From the NCBI GenBank assembly GCA_963710165.1, contig CAVPYZ010000005.1:1-64000 (forward strand): a stretch of DNA of 64,000 nucleotides, given 5' to 3'. Of this stretch, positions 9,442 to 17,670 are shown piece after piece (positions within the stretch are counted from its first letter, which is position 1; the number at the start of each line of letters is the position of its first letter). This DNA is from JACKIP01 sp963710165. Its GTDB lineage: Bacteria; Pseudomonadota; Alphaproteobacteria; Micavibrionales; Micavibrionaceae. The translations under genes and the position numbers were made by a program. The notes beneath the pieces are model-generated. The model saw only the letters and a list, made by a program, of their open reading frames with translations, searched no databases and was not told the origin of the DNA.

Positions 9442-9681
9442 CTAGTCTTTCTTCTTGGCAGAAGAAGCTGTGAAAGCACCAAAGCGGCTTTCGAATTTGT
9501 CCAACTGGCCTTTTTCGGTAATTTTCGTTTTACCGCCGGACCATGCAGGATGGCTCAAACAATCAACGTCAAGCTTCATAACGTCACCTTCTTTGCCCCA
9601 TGTGGAACGTGTTTCGTATTCTGTACCATCTGTCATCACAACTTTGATTGTGTGGTATTCCGGGTGAATTTCTGCTTTCAT
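9442..9681 (-). CDS. rpmE: 50S ribosomal protein L31
   Basis: Large-subunit ribosomal protein of 79 residues. It opens with the family signature MKAEIHPEYHTIKVVMTDGT and continues with the alphaproteobacterial TRSTWGKEGD and SHPAWSGG motifs. The single Cys cannot form the four-Cys zinc site, so this is the zinc-independent C-minus form usual in this class. It starts at the ATG at 9681 and is divergent from the EpmA-like gene, with only 58 bp between the two starts. Confidence 0.95.
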   Translation of the reverse strand: MKAEIHPEYHTIKVVMTDGTEYETRSTWGKEGDVMKLDVDCLSHPAWSGGKTKITEKGQLDKFESRFGAFTASSAKKKD

Positions 9682-9739
9682 TGTTTTTATCCTTAAATTC
9701 TGTATTGTGCTTTTTAGTCAATTTCAGGAAGGAATTCAA

Positions 9740-10732
9740 GTGAAAAATCATAATAACTGGTGGCTGCCGCATAATTTTTCCCAAAAGAAACATAATTTGC
9801 AAATACGTCAGACCGTCATTAAGGCTGTGCGCCGTTTTTTCGATGATCAAAACTTTTGGGAAGTGGAGACACCCGCCCTCCAGATTCAACCGGGAGCAGA
9901 GACACATGTTCACGCCTTCCAGACTGATTTATTAAGCCCCGATCTTCAGAATAAAAGCACACGTTATCTGCACACATCCCCTGAATTTTCTATGAAAAAG
10001 CTATTGGTGGCGGGCTGTGAAAAAATTTATCAAATTTGCCCCGTCTATCGCAACGGCGAGGGGTCATCACAGCATGTATGTGAATTTAAAATGTTGGAAT
10101 GGTATCGTACGGGTGTGACGTATGAACAAATTATGCAGGATAGTATTTTACTGCTGCAAGCCGTCGCCAAGGCAGCGAATATAGAGACTTTTCGTAAAGA
10201 CGACTTCGAATCAAATCCCTTTCTTGAATGGCAAAAAATAAGCGTGTTTGATGCTTTTCAAAAATATGCTGATATTAATATTGCAAATGATTGGCTGCCC
10301 GAGCTTGAACAACAAAATACGCAAGACTGGGACGCACGCTTTTTCAAAGTATTTATGGAGGAAATCGAACCCCAATTAGGGCAGGGCGTGCCAACCATAC
10401 TCTATGATTATCCCGCCCATATGGCGGCGCTATCCAAAGTAAAACAAAGTGACCCACGCGTTGCAGAGCGTTTTGAAATCTATGTCTGCGGTCTGGAACT
10501 AGCCAATGCCTTTACTGAGTTGACTGACGTATCAATACAGCTAAAACGTTTCGAAGAGGACATGGCAGAAAAAAAACGTATCTACGGTTCAGCATGGCCC
10601 ATTGATAAAGACTTTATCGCGGCACTAGAACACGGCATGCCTGAAGCGGGGGGGATAGCCATCGGCATCGATCGCCTTGTCATGCTGAGCTGCGGCGCAG
10701 ATGATATTAAAGAGGTACTTTTTTGTGAGTAA
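9740..10732 (+). CDS. epmA: EpmA/PoxA-like truncated lysyl-tRNA synthetase
   Basis: A class II synthetase-like enzyme that, in characterised relatives, attaches beta-lysine to elongation factor P instead of charging tRNA. It is 330 residues and consists only of the catalytic core, with no anticodon-binding domain. Motif 2 is in the region YRNGEGSSQHVCEFKMLEWYR (read in two parts), and motif 3 is GIAIGIDRLVML near the C-terminus. The GTG at 9740, with AAGGAA 8 bases upstream, is chosen over the earlier GTG at 9707. Neither efp nor the aminomutase epmB is in this window, so the pathway partner must lie elsewhere. Confidence 0.88.
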   Translation: MKNHNNWWLPHNFSQKKHNLQIRQTVIKAVRRFFDDQNFWEVETPALQIQPGAETHVHAFQTDLLSPDLQNKSTRYLHTSPEFSMKKLLVAGCEKIYQICPVYRNGEGSSQHVCEFKMLEWYRTGVTYEQIMQDSILLLQAVAKAANIETFRKDDFESNPFLEWQKISVFDAFQKYADINIANDWLPELEQQNTQDWDARFFKVFMEEIEPQLGQGVPTILYDYPAHMAALSKVKQSDPRVAERFEIYVCGLELANAFTELTDVSIQLKRFEEDMAEKKRIYGSAWPIDKDFIAALEHGMPEAGGIAIGIDRLVMLSCGADDIKEVLFCE

Positions 10733-10735
10733 AAC

Positions 10736-11236
10736 CTAATACCGATCACACTCATTACGCGGTAAATTTGTCGGATAGCTTGTGATAATGTCATCCCCTT
10801 CCTGATCTAGGACAATTCTTACATCCAATCCTTCATAAGGTTGTTCGGCAACGTAATAGCCGTTATCTTCCAAGCGCCAGTCGGCATTATCATTTGCGGC
10901 CAGCTTTTTGACAGTTTCAATGATTTTTTCCGCTGTCCAGTTATCGGGGAATTCGGTTTTACAGGGACGGTTGGCAGAGTGATGATGACCACCGCCTGAG
11001 TCATCCCCATACAGAATATGTTGCTCACGCGCCGCAGACAGGCGCGGATCGCCTTCCGTATTTCTAGCTCCTGTATTACCGCTCGTATAGGTTCCTGACC
11101 GCGCTTGCTCCTTAATATCTTTGACGGGGCTATCTTGTGGACGCAGCGGATCATACGTGCCCGGAATAAAATTTCCAAATGCGAGCAGCACCAAAGCACC
11201 CAGCAAAATAAACGTAAAAGGCGACCAGTTTTTCAT
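10736..11236 (-). CDS. Membrane-anchored protein with bacterial EndoU-type nuclease domain
   Basis: A 166-residue protein with an N-terminal hydrophobic segment (about 8-25) acting as signal peptide or anchor, a polar linker (26-66), and a C-terminal domain that fits the bacterial EndoU fold. Visible matches are the first His (H73 in EQHILYGD), the GGGHHH cluster (84-86), FPDNWTAEKI (96-105), and the closing ITSYPTN with T152 and Y154. In the family these His, Thr/Lys and Tyr residues form an RNase active site found in polymorphic toxins. Cys92 and Cys163 could form a disulfide, in keeping with export. It starts 4 bp after the fbaA stop, so it is probably co-transcribed. No immunity gene is recognisable. 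The family call is from motifs by eye. Confidence 0.72.
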   Translation of the reverse strand: MKNWSPFTFILLGALVLLAFGNFIPGTYDPLRPQDSPVKDIKEQARSGTYTSGNTGARNTEGDPRLSAAREQHILYGDDSGGGHHHSANRPCKTEFPDNWTAEKIIETVKKLAANDNADWRLEDNGYYVAEQPYEGLDVRIVLDQEGDDIITSYPTNLPRNECDRY

Positions 11237-11240
11237 AGAC

Positions 11241-12326
11241 CTAAGCCGCTTCGCTTTCGCTCTCTACCATTGCCAGTGATTTTCCTTTTGAGCGCAGGTC
11301 TGAAAAGGCCTCATCCAGACGTTCGATAATGGCTTCCTCTCCTTTACGAAGCCAGACACGCGGATCATATTTTTTCTTCGTTGGCTCACCTGTGTCGGGA
11401 TCAATCTGGTGTTTAAAAGCATTTTCGTTTTCAAAAACATATGACCCAACGCCTTCTGCAAATGCAAACTGGGTATCGGTATCGATATTCATTTTGAACG
11501 TGCCATATTCCAGCGATTCATCGATTTTCGCTTTTTCAGACCCTGACCCACCATGGAAAACCAGATCGAGCGGATTATTTTCAGTACCGCACGTCTCCTT
11601 CACAAGCGCTTGTGAGTTTTTAAGAATTTCAGGGCGCAGTTGAACGTTCCCCGGTTTATAAACACCGTGAACATTCCCGAATGACGCCGCTACCGAAAAA
11701 TGACCAATGTCATGCAACAGCTTATATGCTTTCAAAACGTCTTCGGGTTGGGTGTAAAGCTTGTCATTATCAATCTCGTCCGAGCCGACACCGTCTTCTT
11801 CACCGCCGGTACAGCCAAGCTCGATCTCGATGCTCATATCAATTTTTGCCATACGTTCCAGCATTTTCTTGGATTCAGACAGATTAAAGTCGATATCTTC
11901 GGCAGATAAATCCAGCATGTGAGAGCTGAAAAGCGGCATGCCGGTTTGCTCATAACAATCTTCATTATGATCCATTAATGCCTCCACCCACGGGATCAGC
12001 TTTTTATCGGCGTGATCGGTGTGAAGCACAACACAAACGCCATAGCTTTCCGCAACCAAATGAACATATTGTGCCATCGCAACTGCGCCCATGACCTTGG
12101 CTTCGAAAGATCCGGGGTACCCTTTCCCGACAAAAAACGCGCCGCCGCTATTTGAACATTGAATAATGACATCGGATTTGTTTTTTGCAGCGGCCTCTAA
12201 GACAGCATTAACGGTATTTGTTCCAGTAACATTCACAGCGGGCAGGGCGTATTTCCCTTCCTTGCAAGCTCTGAGGAGTGTTCTATAGTCTGCACCGGTG
12301 ACAACGCCGGGATTAAGTTGAGGCAT
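11241..12326 (-). CDS. fbaA: Class II fructose-bisphosphate aldolase
   Basis: Zinc-dependent cleavage of fructose 1,6-bisphosphate to the triose phosphates, in glycolysis and gluconeogenesis. It is 361 residues, the long E. coli FbaA type. Zinc and substrate motifs are VLHTDHADKKL (about 105-115), IEIELGCTGGEEDG (about 168-181), GNVHGVYKPGNV and LVFHGGSGS. The ATG at 12326 has AAGGAAA just before it; an upstream TTG at 12341 is less likely. An inverted repeat of the GxxExxY unit ends only 23 bp before this start, so the unit lies where the promoter would be expected. The EndoU-type gene follows 4 bp after its stop. Confidence 0.96.
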   Translation of the reverse strand: MPQLNPGVVTGADYRTLLRACKEGKYALPAVNVTGTNTVNAVLEAAAKNKSDVIIQCSNSGGAFFVGKGYPGSFEAKVMGAVAMAQYVHLVAESYGVCVVLHTDHADKKLIPWVEALMDHNEDCYEQTGMPLFSSHMLDLSAEDIDFNLSESKKMLERMAKIDMSIEIELGCTGGEEDGVGSDEIDNDKLYTQPEDVLKAYKLLHDIGHFSVAASFGNVHGVYKPGNVQLRPEILKNSQALVKETCGTENNPLDLVFHGGSGSEKAKIDESLEYGTFKMNIDTDTQFAFAEGVGSYVFENENAFKHQIDPDTGEPTKKKYDPRVWLRKGEEAIIERLDEAFSDLRSKGKSLAMVESESEAA

Positions 12327-12348
12327 AATATTTCCTTTCAAATTTCTA

Positions 12349-12375
12349 ACGCCAAGTACGCAATGTAACGCAAAG
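12349..12375 (+). repeat. Left inverted repeat of the GxxExxY unit
   Basis: Three CGCAAAG-like heptamers in a row (CGCCAAG, CGCAATG, CGCAAAG). It matches the right repeat, read on the other strand, at 22 of 27 positions. Confidence 0.7.
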
Positions 12376-12378
12376 TTT

Positions 12379-12792
12379 TTACTGTGTCATTGCTATTCGT
12401 TTTATTCCATTTTTTAATGATGTTTCGTTAAAGTTTATAAGTAAACCTAAAGGAAAGTCTGATAACTTCAGATAGCTATATAATTGTGCTTGATGTATCG
12501 GCAGCAATTTTTCAACAGATTTGAGTTCCAAGATAATTTGTTTTTCTATAACTAAGTCAAGACGCAATCCTGATTTGATTGTTAAGTCGTCTATTTGAAT
12601 AGGTAACTGTTTTTCTTTCTCTACAAAAAGTCCTTTTTTAGTTAAAAAGTAATAGAGCGTATTTTGATATACGCTTTCTAGCAATCCAGGGCCTAGTTTT
12701 GTATGAATATAAAAACAGGTATCCAAGATTTCTTTTGATAATCTGTTAGTTTCTATAGAAATGTCGTTTTTAAATTGAGTGCTTTGCGACAC
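12379..12792 (-). CDS. GxxExxY family protein (PD-(D/E)XK-like)
   Basis: A 137-residue member of the GxxExxY family, named for its motif, here G36-E39-Y42 inside LGPGLLESVYQ. A PD-(D/E)XK nuclease-like core follows, with D79 in RLDLVIE and E89-x-K91 in ILELKSV. The family is widespread, often in intergenic regions or inside RNA-gene introns, and its biochemical role is not established. The only usable start is a GTG at 12792 that lies inside the right inverted repeat, which may mean that translation or transcription signals travel with the unit. It is AT-rich compared with fbaA next to it. Confidence 0.85.
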   Translation of the reverse strand: MSQSTQFKNDISIETNRLSKEILDTCFYIHTKLGPGLLESVYQNTLYYFLTKKGLFVEKEKQLPIQIDDLTIKSGLRLDLVIEKQIILELKSVEKLLPIHQAQLYSYLKLSDFPLGLLINFNETSLKNGIKRIAMTQ

Positions 12793-12808
12793 TTTGCGTC
12801 CTTCGCGT
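12782..12808 (-). repeat. Right inverted repeat of the GxxExxY unit
   Basis: On the minus strand it reads as three heptamers, CGCGAAG, CGCAAAG and CGCAAAG. Identical to the left repeat at 22 of 27 positions; the start codon of the GxxExxY gene lies within it. Confidence 0.7.
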
Positions 12809-12815
12809 TTAATAT

Positions 12816-13508
12816 CTAAACCAGTTGATTAACAGCCTTTAGAATAGATTGTGCTTCAGATAAATCAAGCGTGTTATTTGTTGCACTGCCCACTTGTCCA
12901 GAGGCATCATCCTCATCGCTTTCGGAGGCTTCTGTTTGCTCCGCCTGTTTTTCTTCGCTCAGCTCTTGCTGTGCTTCTTGTCTCAATTGTTGGGCAGCAC
13001 GGGCGATAGCAAAATCTTCCGAAGACGGTTGTGCGGGGGCAAGAGCGGCGCGCTCGACAATCTCTGCTTTTTGGATTGTGGCTTCGGGATTGCCGGGAAC
13101 AGGGGAGACATCTATCTGCACCGATCCGCCAACAGCATATTCGCGACCATCCGGCCCAGTGACTGTGTCATAAGAAATCGCTCCAGCATATGGCCCTGCG
13201 GCGGATTTATGCGCCTGCTCATGTGCCCTCACTTCCTGATCTGTTTGTTGTAAGTCATCTACAACTTCTTGTTCTTCCGATGTCAGTCCTTCGCCATTAG
13301 TCTCATCTTCTTGCGCTTGTAAAAGCACGCTGGTTGTTTCTGAAGATAGCCGCGCCTGTAATCCGTTCGGATTCTCGGGTGTTTCGTTCAGCGCGGTGAT
13401 AAGAGACGTAACCTGCTTTTGTGATACTGGTTCAGTTGCGGTTTGCTGTTGTAAGTTACGCGCAGGAGGTAATGTTAATGCTGTTGCTGACCCTGTCCCG
13501 TTTATCAT
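12816..13508 (-). CDS. SprA-related putative metalloprotease
   Basis: A 230-residue protein of the SprA-related family (also called the CJM1_0395-type putative metalloprotease). The zincin motif HEQAH gives H96, E97 and H100, followed by the family stretch GPYAGAISYD, TGPDGREYAVGG and IDVSPVPGNPEAT, and then a long Ala/Gln-rich helix. Both ends are low-complexity: the first 90 residues are Gln/Thr/Glu-rich, and residues 180-215 are Glu/Ser-rich. There is no signal peptide, so it is cytosolic or exported by an unusual route. Protease activity has not, to my knowledge, been shown for the family. It is divergent from the CheD-like gene. Confidence 0.82.
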   Translation of the reverse strand: MINGTGSATALTLPPARNLQQQTATEPVSQKQVTSLITALNETPENPNGLQARLSSETTSVLLQAQEDETNGEGLTSEEQEVVDDLQQTDQEVRAHEQAHKSAAGPYAGAISYDTVTGPDGREYAVGGSVQIDVSPVPGNPEATIQKAEIVERAALAPAQPSSEDFAIARAAQQLRQEAQQELSEEKQAEQTEASESDEDDASGQVGSATNNTLDLSEAQSILKAVNQLV

Positions 13509-13517
13509 GATGAATTA

Positions 13518-13544
13518 TTTTAGCATGAAACAGGTGCGCTAAAA
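13518..13544. promoter_or_regulatory. Inverted repeat in the divergent promoter region
   Basis: TTTTAGC at 13518-13524 and GCTAAAA at 13538-13544 form a 7-bp inverted repeat; TTTTAGCAT occurs again at about 13573-13581. A TATACT at 13562-13567 could be the -10 of the CheD-like gene. This is a possible operator for both divergent genes. Confidence 0.35.
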
Positions 13545-13591
13545 AAATTGTAAATTTTGCGTATACTATGTTTTTTAGCATATAAAAAAAC

Positions 13592-14083
13592 ATGAGTAAT
13601 TTACACGCACATATTGGCATTACAAAAACGGCAAAATTTGACTCGGCTCCAACTTTTGTAAAGTCGTTGTCTACTGCGCATTTAAAACCTTGTGTTGCTT
13701 TGGTTATGTTTAACCAAGCAGTGAATATGGGCGCGGTTAGCCATTTGAGAGTGCGTCATAGAACGACAATTGAAGATGTGTATGACAGCGTGAGAAATTT
13801 TAGAAATGAAGGTTTTGATCCGTCTACTACCAGAGTTGCGCTTGTTGGAGGAAACGATTTTGACATGCCCGAGGAGCGAGGAATCCAAACATCGACAAGA
13901 ATGGTTTCTGTCTTAAATAGCGTTTTAGATAATTTTGGTTTCTCTGTAGATTATGAAGATTTATATGGCTCCCACGCTAGACGTATATTACTTGATAAGA
14001 CTGGTAAACTTAATGTCGATGATGACTGGAAAGAGGACGCTTCAAAATATCCCTATGCCGTAGAATTGGAAAAGACTCCATAG
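13592..14083 (+). CDS. CheD-like protein deamidase, stand-alone
   Basis: A 163-residue protein that fits the CheD fold. CheD deamidates glutamines on chemoreceptors. Matches along the chain are KPCVALVMF with C34, MGAVSHL with H51, ALVGGNDF (the family GGA-type turn), then STRMVSVLNSVLDNFGF, DLYGSHARRILLDKTGKL and a C-terminal tail. T28, C34 and H51 keep the exact 6- and 17-residue spacing of the Thr21-Cys27-His44 triad I recall from Thermotoga CheD. No che gene or receptor lies nearby, so the substrate may not be a chemoreceptor. It is preceded by TATACT at 13562 but only a weak ribosome site. A diverged substrate is my inference. Confidence 0.75.
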   Translation: MSNLHAHIGITKTAKFDSAPTFVKSLSTAHLKPCVALVMFNQAVNMGAVSHLRVRHRTTIEDVYDSVRNFRNEGFDPSTTRVALVGGNDFDMPEERGIQTSTRMVSVLNSVLDNFGFSVDYEDLYGSHARRILLDKTGKLNVDDDWKEDASKYPYAVELEKTP

Positions 14084-14127
14084 TCTTTACAAACTATTAG
14101 AGCCTTTATCGAATTTTTATGTGGAGC

Positions 14128-15165
14128 TTAAGCCGCTTTTGACTTGCTCGACGCGTATCCGACTTCATGCATTTTGATGGCTGTGTCTAGCATGCGGTTT
14201 GAAAAACCCCATTCATTATCATACCAGCTCATCACACGAACCAGATTACCGCCAACAACTTTTGTCTCATTGACTGCAAAAATGGAAGAAAGTGGATTAT
14301 GATTGAAGTCGCCTGAAACAAGTGGCTCGTCATAAGACCCTAAAACACCTTCCAAATCACCACCTGTGGCTTTCAGAATGGCTTGATTGACGTCTTCAAC
14401 TGTTGTCGGTTTCGATGTTGTAAATTTGAAATCAACAACCGAGACATTCGGTGTAGGCACGCGCATGGACACACCGTCCAGCTTACCATTCAGCTCGGGA
14501 AGGACTTTACCAACTGCTTTTGCCGCGCCTGTTGATGTTGGAATCATATTGACCGCTGCTGCCCGCGCGCGGTGTAAGTCACCATGGGCTGTATCAACAA
14601 TGCGTTGATCCCCCGTATAGGAGTGAATAGTGGTCATGAAACCGCTCTCGATACCAATTGCGTCATTTAAAACTTTGGCGACGGGGGCAAGGCAGTTTGT
14701 CGTACAAGATGCGTTTGAAACAACTTCATGCTCAGCTGTCAGTTGATCTGAATTCACGCCGTAAACAACCGTCAAATCTTCTTCTTTACCAGGGGCAGAG
14801 ATAAGAACTTTTTTCGCGCCTGCGGTGATGTGCATCGCAGCCTTATCACGTTGTGTAAAGATACCTGTACATTCAAAAACGATGTCGACATTCATTTTAC
14901 CCCAAGGCAATTGCGTCGGGTCACGTTCCTGACACACATCCACTTTTTTGCCGTTGATAATAATTGTGTCTTCATCAACTGTTTCAACGTCAAAGCCGAA
15001 AGTGCCATGAACTAAATCATATTTTAGAAGGTGTTTATTTGTCGCCAACGGCGCAAGATCATTAATCGCAACCAGTTCAATATCTGTGCGACCGGACTCA
15101 AAAAGCGCGCGGCAAACATTGCGGCCAATACGTCCAAATCCATTAATAGCTATTCTTAGTGTCAT
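14128..15165 (-). CDS. gap: Glyceraldehyde-3-phosphate dehydrogenase, type I
   Basis: NAD-dependent oxidation and phosphorylation of glyceraldehyde 3-phosphate in glycolysis. It is 345 residues. The Rossmann start INGFGRIGRNVCR opens the protein, and the catalytic Cys is C154 in SNASCTTNCLAP. Phosphate-site motifs include HSYTGDQRIVD and RARAAAVNMIP, and the protein ends with SWYDNEWGFSNRMLD. The ATG at 15165 has AGGAG 9 bases upstream; the reading frame extends 19 codons further up without a better start. It follows tkt on the same strand with about 25 bp between, so tkt-gap is probably one operon. Confidence 0.97.
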   Translation of the reverse strand: MTLRIAINGFGRIGRNVCRALFESGRTDIELVAINDLAPLATNKHLLKYDLVHGTFGFDVETVDEDTIIINGKKVDVCQERDPTQLPWGKMNVDIVFECTGIFTQRDKAAMHITAGAKKVLISAPGKEEDLTVVYGVNSDQLTAEHEVVSNASCTTNCLAPVAKVLNDAIGIESGFMTTIHSYTGDQRIVDTAHGDLHRARAAAVNMIPTSTGAAKAVGKVLPELNGKLDGVSMRVPTPNVSVVDFKFTTSKPTTVEDVNQAILKATGGDLEGVLGSYDEPLVSGDFNHNPLSSIFAVNETKVVGGNLVRVMSWYDNEWGFSNRMLDTAIKMHEVGYASSKSKAA

Positions 15166-15190
15166 AGTTTTTTCTCCTTTTATAGAATAA

Positions 15191-17201
15191 TTAGCTAATT
15201 TTATTTTTGACAGTTTCAACAATCGCCTCTGTCGTAATACCGAAATGTTTGAAAAGATCAGGGGCGGGCGCGGACTCGCCGAATGTGCTCATCCCGATAA
15301 AGGGACTGTGGCCGCCGATAATGTGGTCCCATCCTTGGCGCACACCTGCTTCAACTGCGATTTTGACTGATTTGTTACAAACAAGTGACTGGAAATACGC
15401 GCCGTCTTGCTCCAAAAATAAATCCATACACGGAACAGATACAACGCGCACTGATGTGCCATCATTCTCTAGCTGTTCCTGCGCTTCCAAAGCAAGATAT
15501 ACTTCTGAGCCTGTCGCAAAAATTGTAACATCAGGATCATCGTTAGAAGCTTCTTTTAAGATATAAGCGCCTTTCGCACACATGTTCTCGTCACGTCCGT
15601 CACAAACAGTCGGTAATCCCTGTCGGGACAGCGCCATCACGCTTGGGGCATCGACTTTTTTAAGTGCCAGTTCCCAGCATTCTGCGGTTTCAATACCGTC
15701 ACAAGGACGATATACATACATATTCGGAATCGCACGTAAGGAGGCGATATGCTCGACAGGCTGATGCGTTGGGCCGTCTTCACCCAGACCGATTGAATCG
15801 TGCGTCATCACGTGAATAACTTGTTGACGCATCAGGCGCCGCCAAGCGCATTGCCGGACGCGCATAATCGGAAAATTGTAAGAATGTTCCTGAGTAGGGA
15901 ATAATCCCGCCATGCAGCGCCATACCATTCATGATCGCCGCCATGCCATGTTCGCGCACACCGTAATGAATGTAGCGCCCGTCCGAGCTATCGCGTGTGA
16001 TGAAGTCCGTTCCTTTTACAAAGGTATTATTCGACCCCGTCAAATCGGCAGACCCCCCGATCATACTTCCGATTTTCGGAATAAGTTGATCTAGCACCAG
16101 ACCGGATGTCTGACGCGTCGCTTTTTTGGGTTTTTCCGTTGCAAAAGCGTGCTTGGCGCACGTAACTGCTTTTGATATTTCTTCTGAAAAATTATTTGTA
16201 ACCCATTGTTCGAACTCTGGTTTATGTTCTGACGCATTAAAGGTATTCTGCCACCCTTCATAGTCAATGTGGGAGCGTTGACCCATTGCGCGCCACTGGT
16301 GAAGCAGGTCATCAGGAATAACAAAAGGTTCATATGTCCAGTTCAAATTTTCTCGAATGCCTTGAATTTCTTCGTCTTTCGTAATGGCACCGTGGGCGGA
16401 ATTTTGACCCTCTTGTGTGGGTGCACCATAGCCGATGCGTGTCTTACATTTGATCATGCTGGGCGTGTCGGTTTTTTGTGCCGCGGCTATCGCCTCTTCG
16501 ATTTGCGTAAAATCATGACCGTCAATTTCTTGCACGTCCCACCCGTAAGCTTCAAAACGCTTACCGACATCTTCTGTCCATGTCATGGACGTCGGGCCGT
16601 CAATACAAATGCCGTTATCATCATATAGCACGATCAGCTTTGATAACTTGAAATGCCCCGCAAAGGCACATGCTTCATGTGAGACACCTTCCATCAAGTC
16701 ACCGTCACCGCACATCACATAGGTATAATGATCAACGAGATCGCCCCCGAATTTGGCTTGTAAAATCTGCTCTGCCAGTGCAAAACCCGGCGCATTTGAA
16801 ATACCTTGTCCCAGAGGACCTGTCGTTGTTTCTATCCCGACTTGCTTATCAATTTCCGGATGTCCCGGTGTGCGGCTATGAAGCTGGCGGAAATTCTTGA
16901 TTTCTTCAATTGTCATTTTCTCATATCCTAGAAGATAGGATAGGGAATAGAGTAACATTGATCCGTGCCCACCAGATAGAATAAAGCGATCACGATCCTC
17001 CCATAGCGGATGACGCGGATCGAATTTCATGAATTTGGAAAACAGAATGGTCGCCACATCCGCCATCCCCATGGGCAGGCCGCTATGGCCGCTATTCGCT
17101 GCCTTGACCGCATCAACGGACAGCATGCGAATGCAATTTGCTAACTGACGCATATTGCGGTCTGATTCTTCGGTGGGTATGTAAGAGGCAGCAGCTTCCA
17201 T
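15191..17201 (-). pseudogene. tkt: Transketolase, interrupted by a single-base frameshift
   Basis: Transketolase moves two-carbon units in the pentose phosphate pathway. The N-terminal two thirds (17201 to about 15840) carry the thiamine-binding region GDGDLMEGVSHEA and GHSGLPMGMADV. The C-terminal part (about 15840 to 15191) continues in another frame with THDSIGLGEDGPTHQPVEH. The join is at about 15833-15841, where the coding strand reads GGCGGCGCCTGATG: one extra base separates RPAMRLAA from LMRQQVIH. Apart from this, both parts are full length (about 660 residues combined) and unchanged. An AAGGAA site precedes the ATG. Sequence error or a very recent lesion is more likely than decay. Confidence 0.9.
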
Positions 17202-17412
17202 AAGTGTTCCTTATTCGTCTTTTTATTATGCCAGCACAATAGCGTTGCAAGGGGGGCGCAGGCAATGGCTTTTTCACACTTTATTGAATCTTTTTCAGAG
17301 GCATATGCGTTTTTTCTGAAATTGTGGATAAGTATGCGGGCGTTCTTGACCACACTTCTTTCGCGCTGATAGGTGTAATGATACTAAAATTACATTTTTA
17401 CGTGGGGGGACT

Positions 17413-17670
17413 ATGTCGCAGAAGTTAGAAAACGCTCTTAACACATTGCAGCAATCTGTTGAAAAATTTGAAAAAAACTTCGTTGCAAGTGAGGGTGCTA
17501 GGGCGCAACAAGTGGCGCAGCAAGGCAAAGCAAGAAAACCTTCGCTGGATCAAAATGATCTATTTGGATTATCACAAGATGGCACGAACGCTGAAAATAC
17601 AAAGGCAATGACAGCTGTTCTTGATCGTACCATTCATCGTATGGAAAAACTGGTGGGAGAGAATGCGTAA
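17413..17670 (+). CDS. DUF4164-like coiled-coil protein
   Basis: An 85-residue protein with heptad-like helices at both ends (LENALNTLQQSVEKFEKNF at 5-23 and MTAVLDRTIHRMEKLV at 66-81) and a polar Gln/Lys middle. It matches the small DUF4164-type protein commonly encoded directly before zapA in alphaproteobacteria. Its stop overlaps the zapA start by one base (TAATG), so the two are translationally coupled. Position suggests a part in cell division, but I know of no demonstrated function. Confidence 0.75.
   Translation: MSQKLENALNTLQQSVEKFEKNFVASEGARAQQVAQQGKARKPSLDQNDLFGLSQDGTNAENTKAMTAVLDRTIHRMEKLVGENA

Larger units (their letters stand above)
12349..12808. mobile_element. Putative 460-bp mobile unit carrying a GxxExxY gene
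   Basis: A compact unit consisting of one GxxExxY reading frame between two imperfect 27-bp inverted repeats (12349-12375 and 12782-12808). It sits between the SprA-like gene and fbaA. It is AT-richer than both neighbours. No transposase is inside it and I see no convincing target-site duplication. The mobile character is inferred from the repeat-gene-repeat layout. Confidence 0.55.

Noticed and set aside
15825..15845. Programmed frameshift in tkt
   Set aside because: There is no slippery heptamer or clear downstream structure, and no precedent I know of for transketolase.
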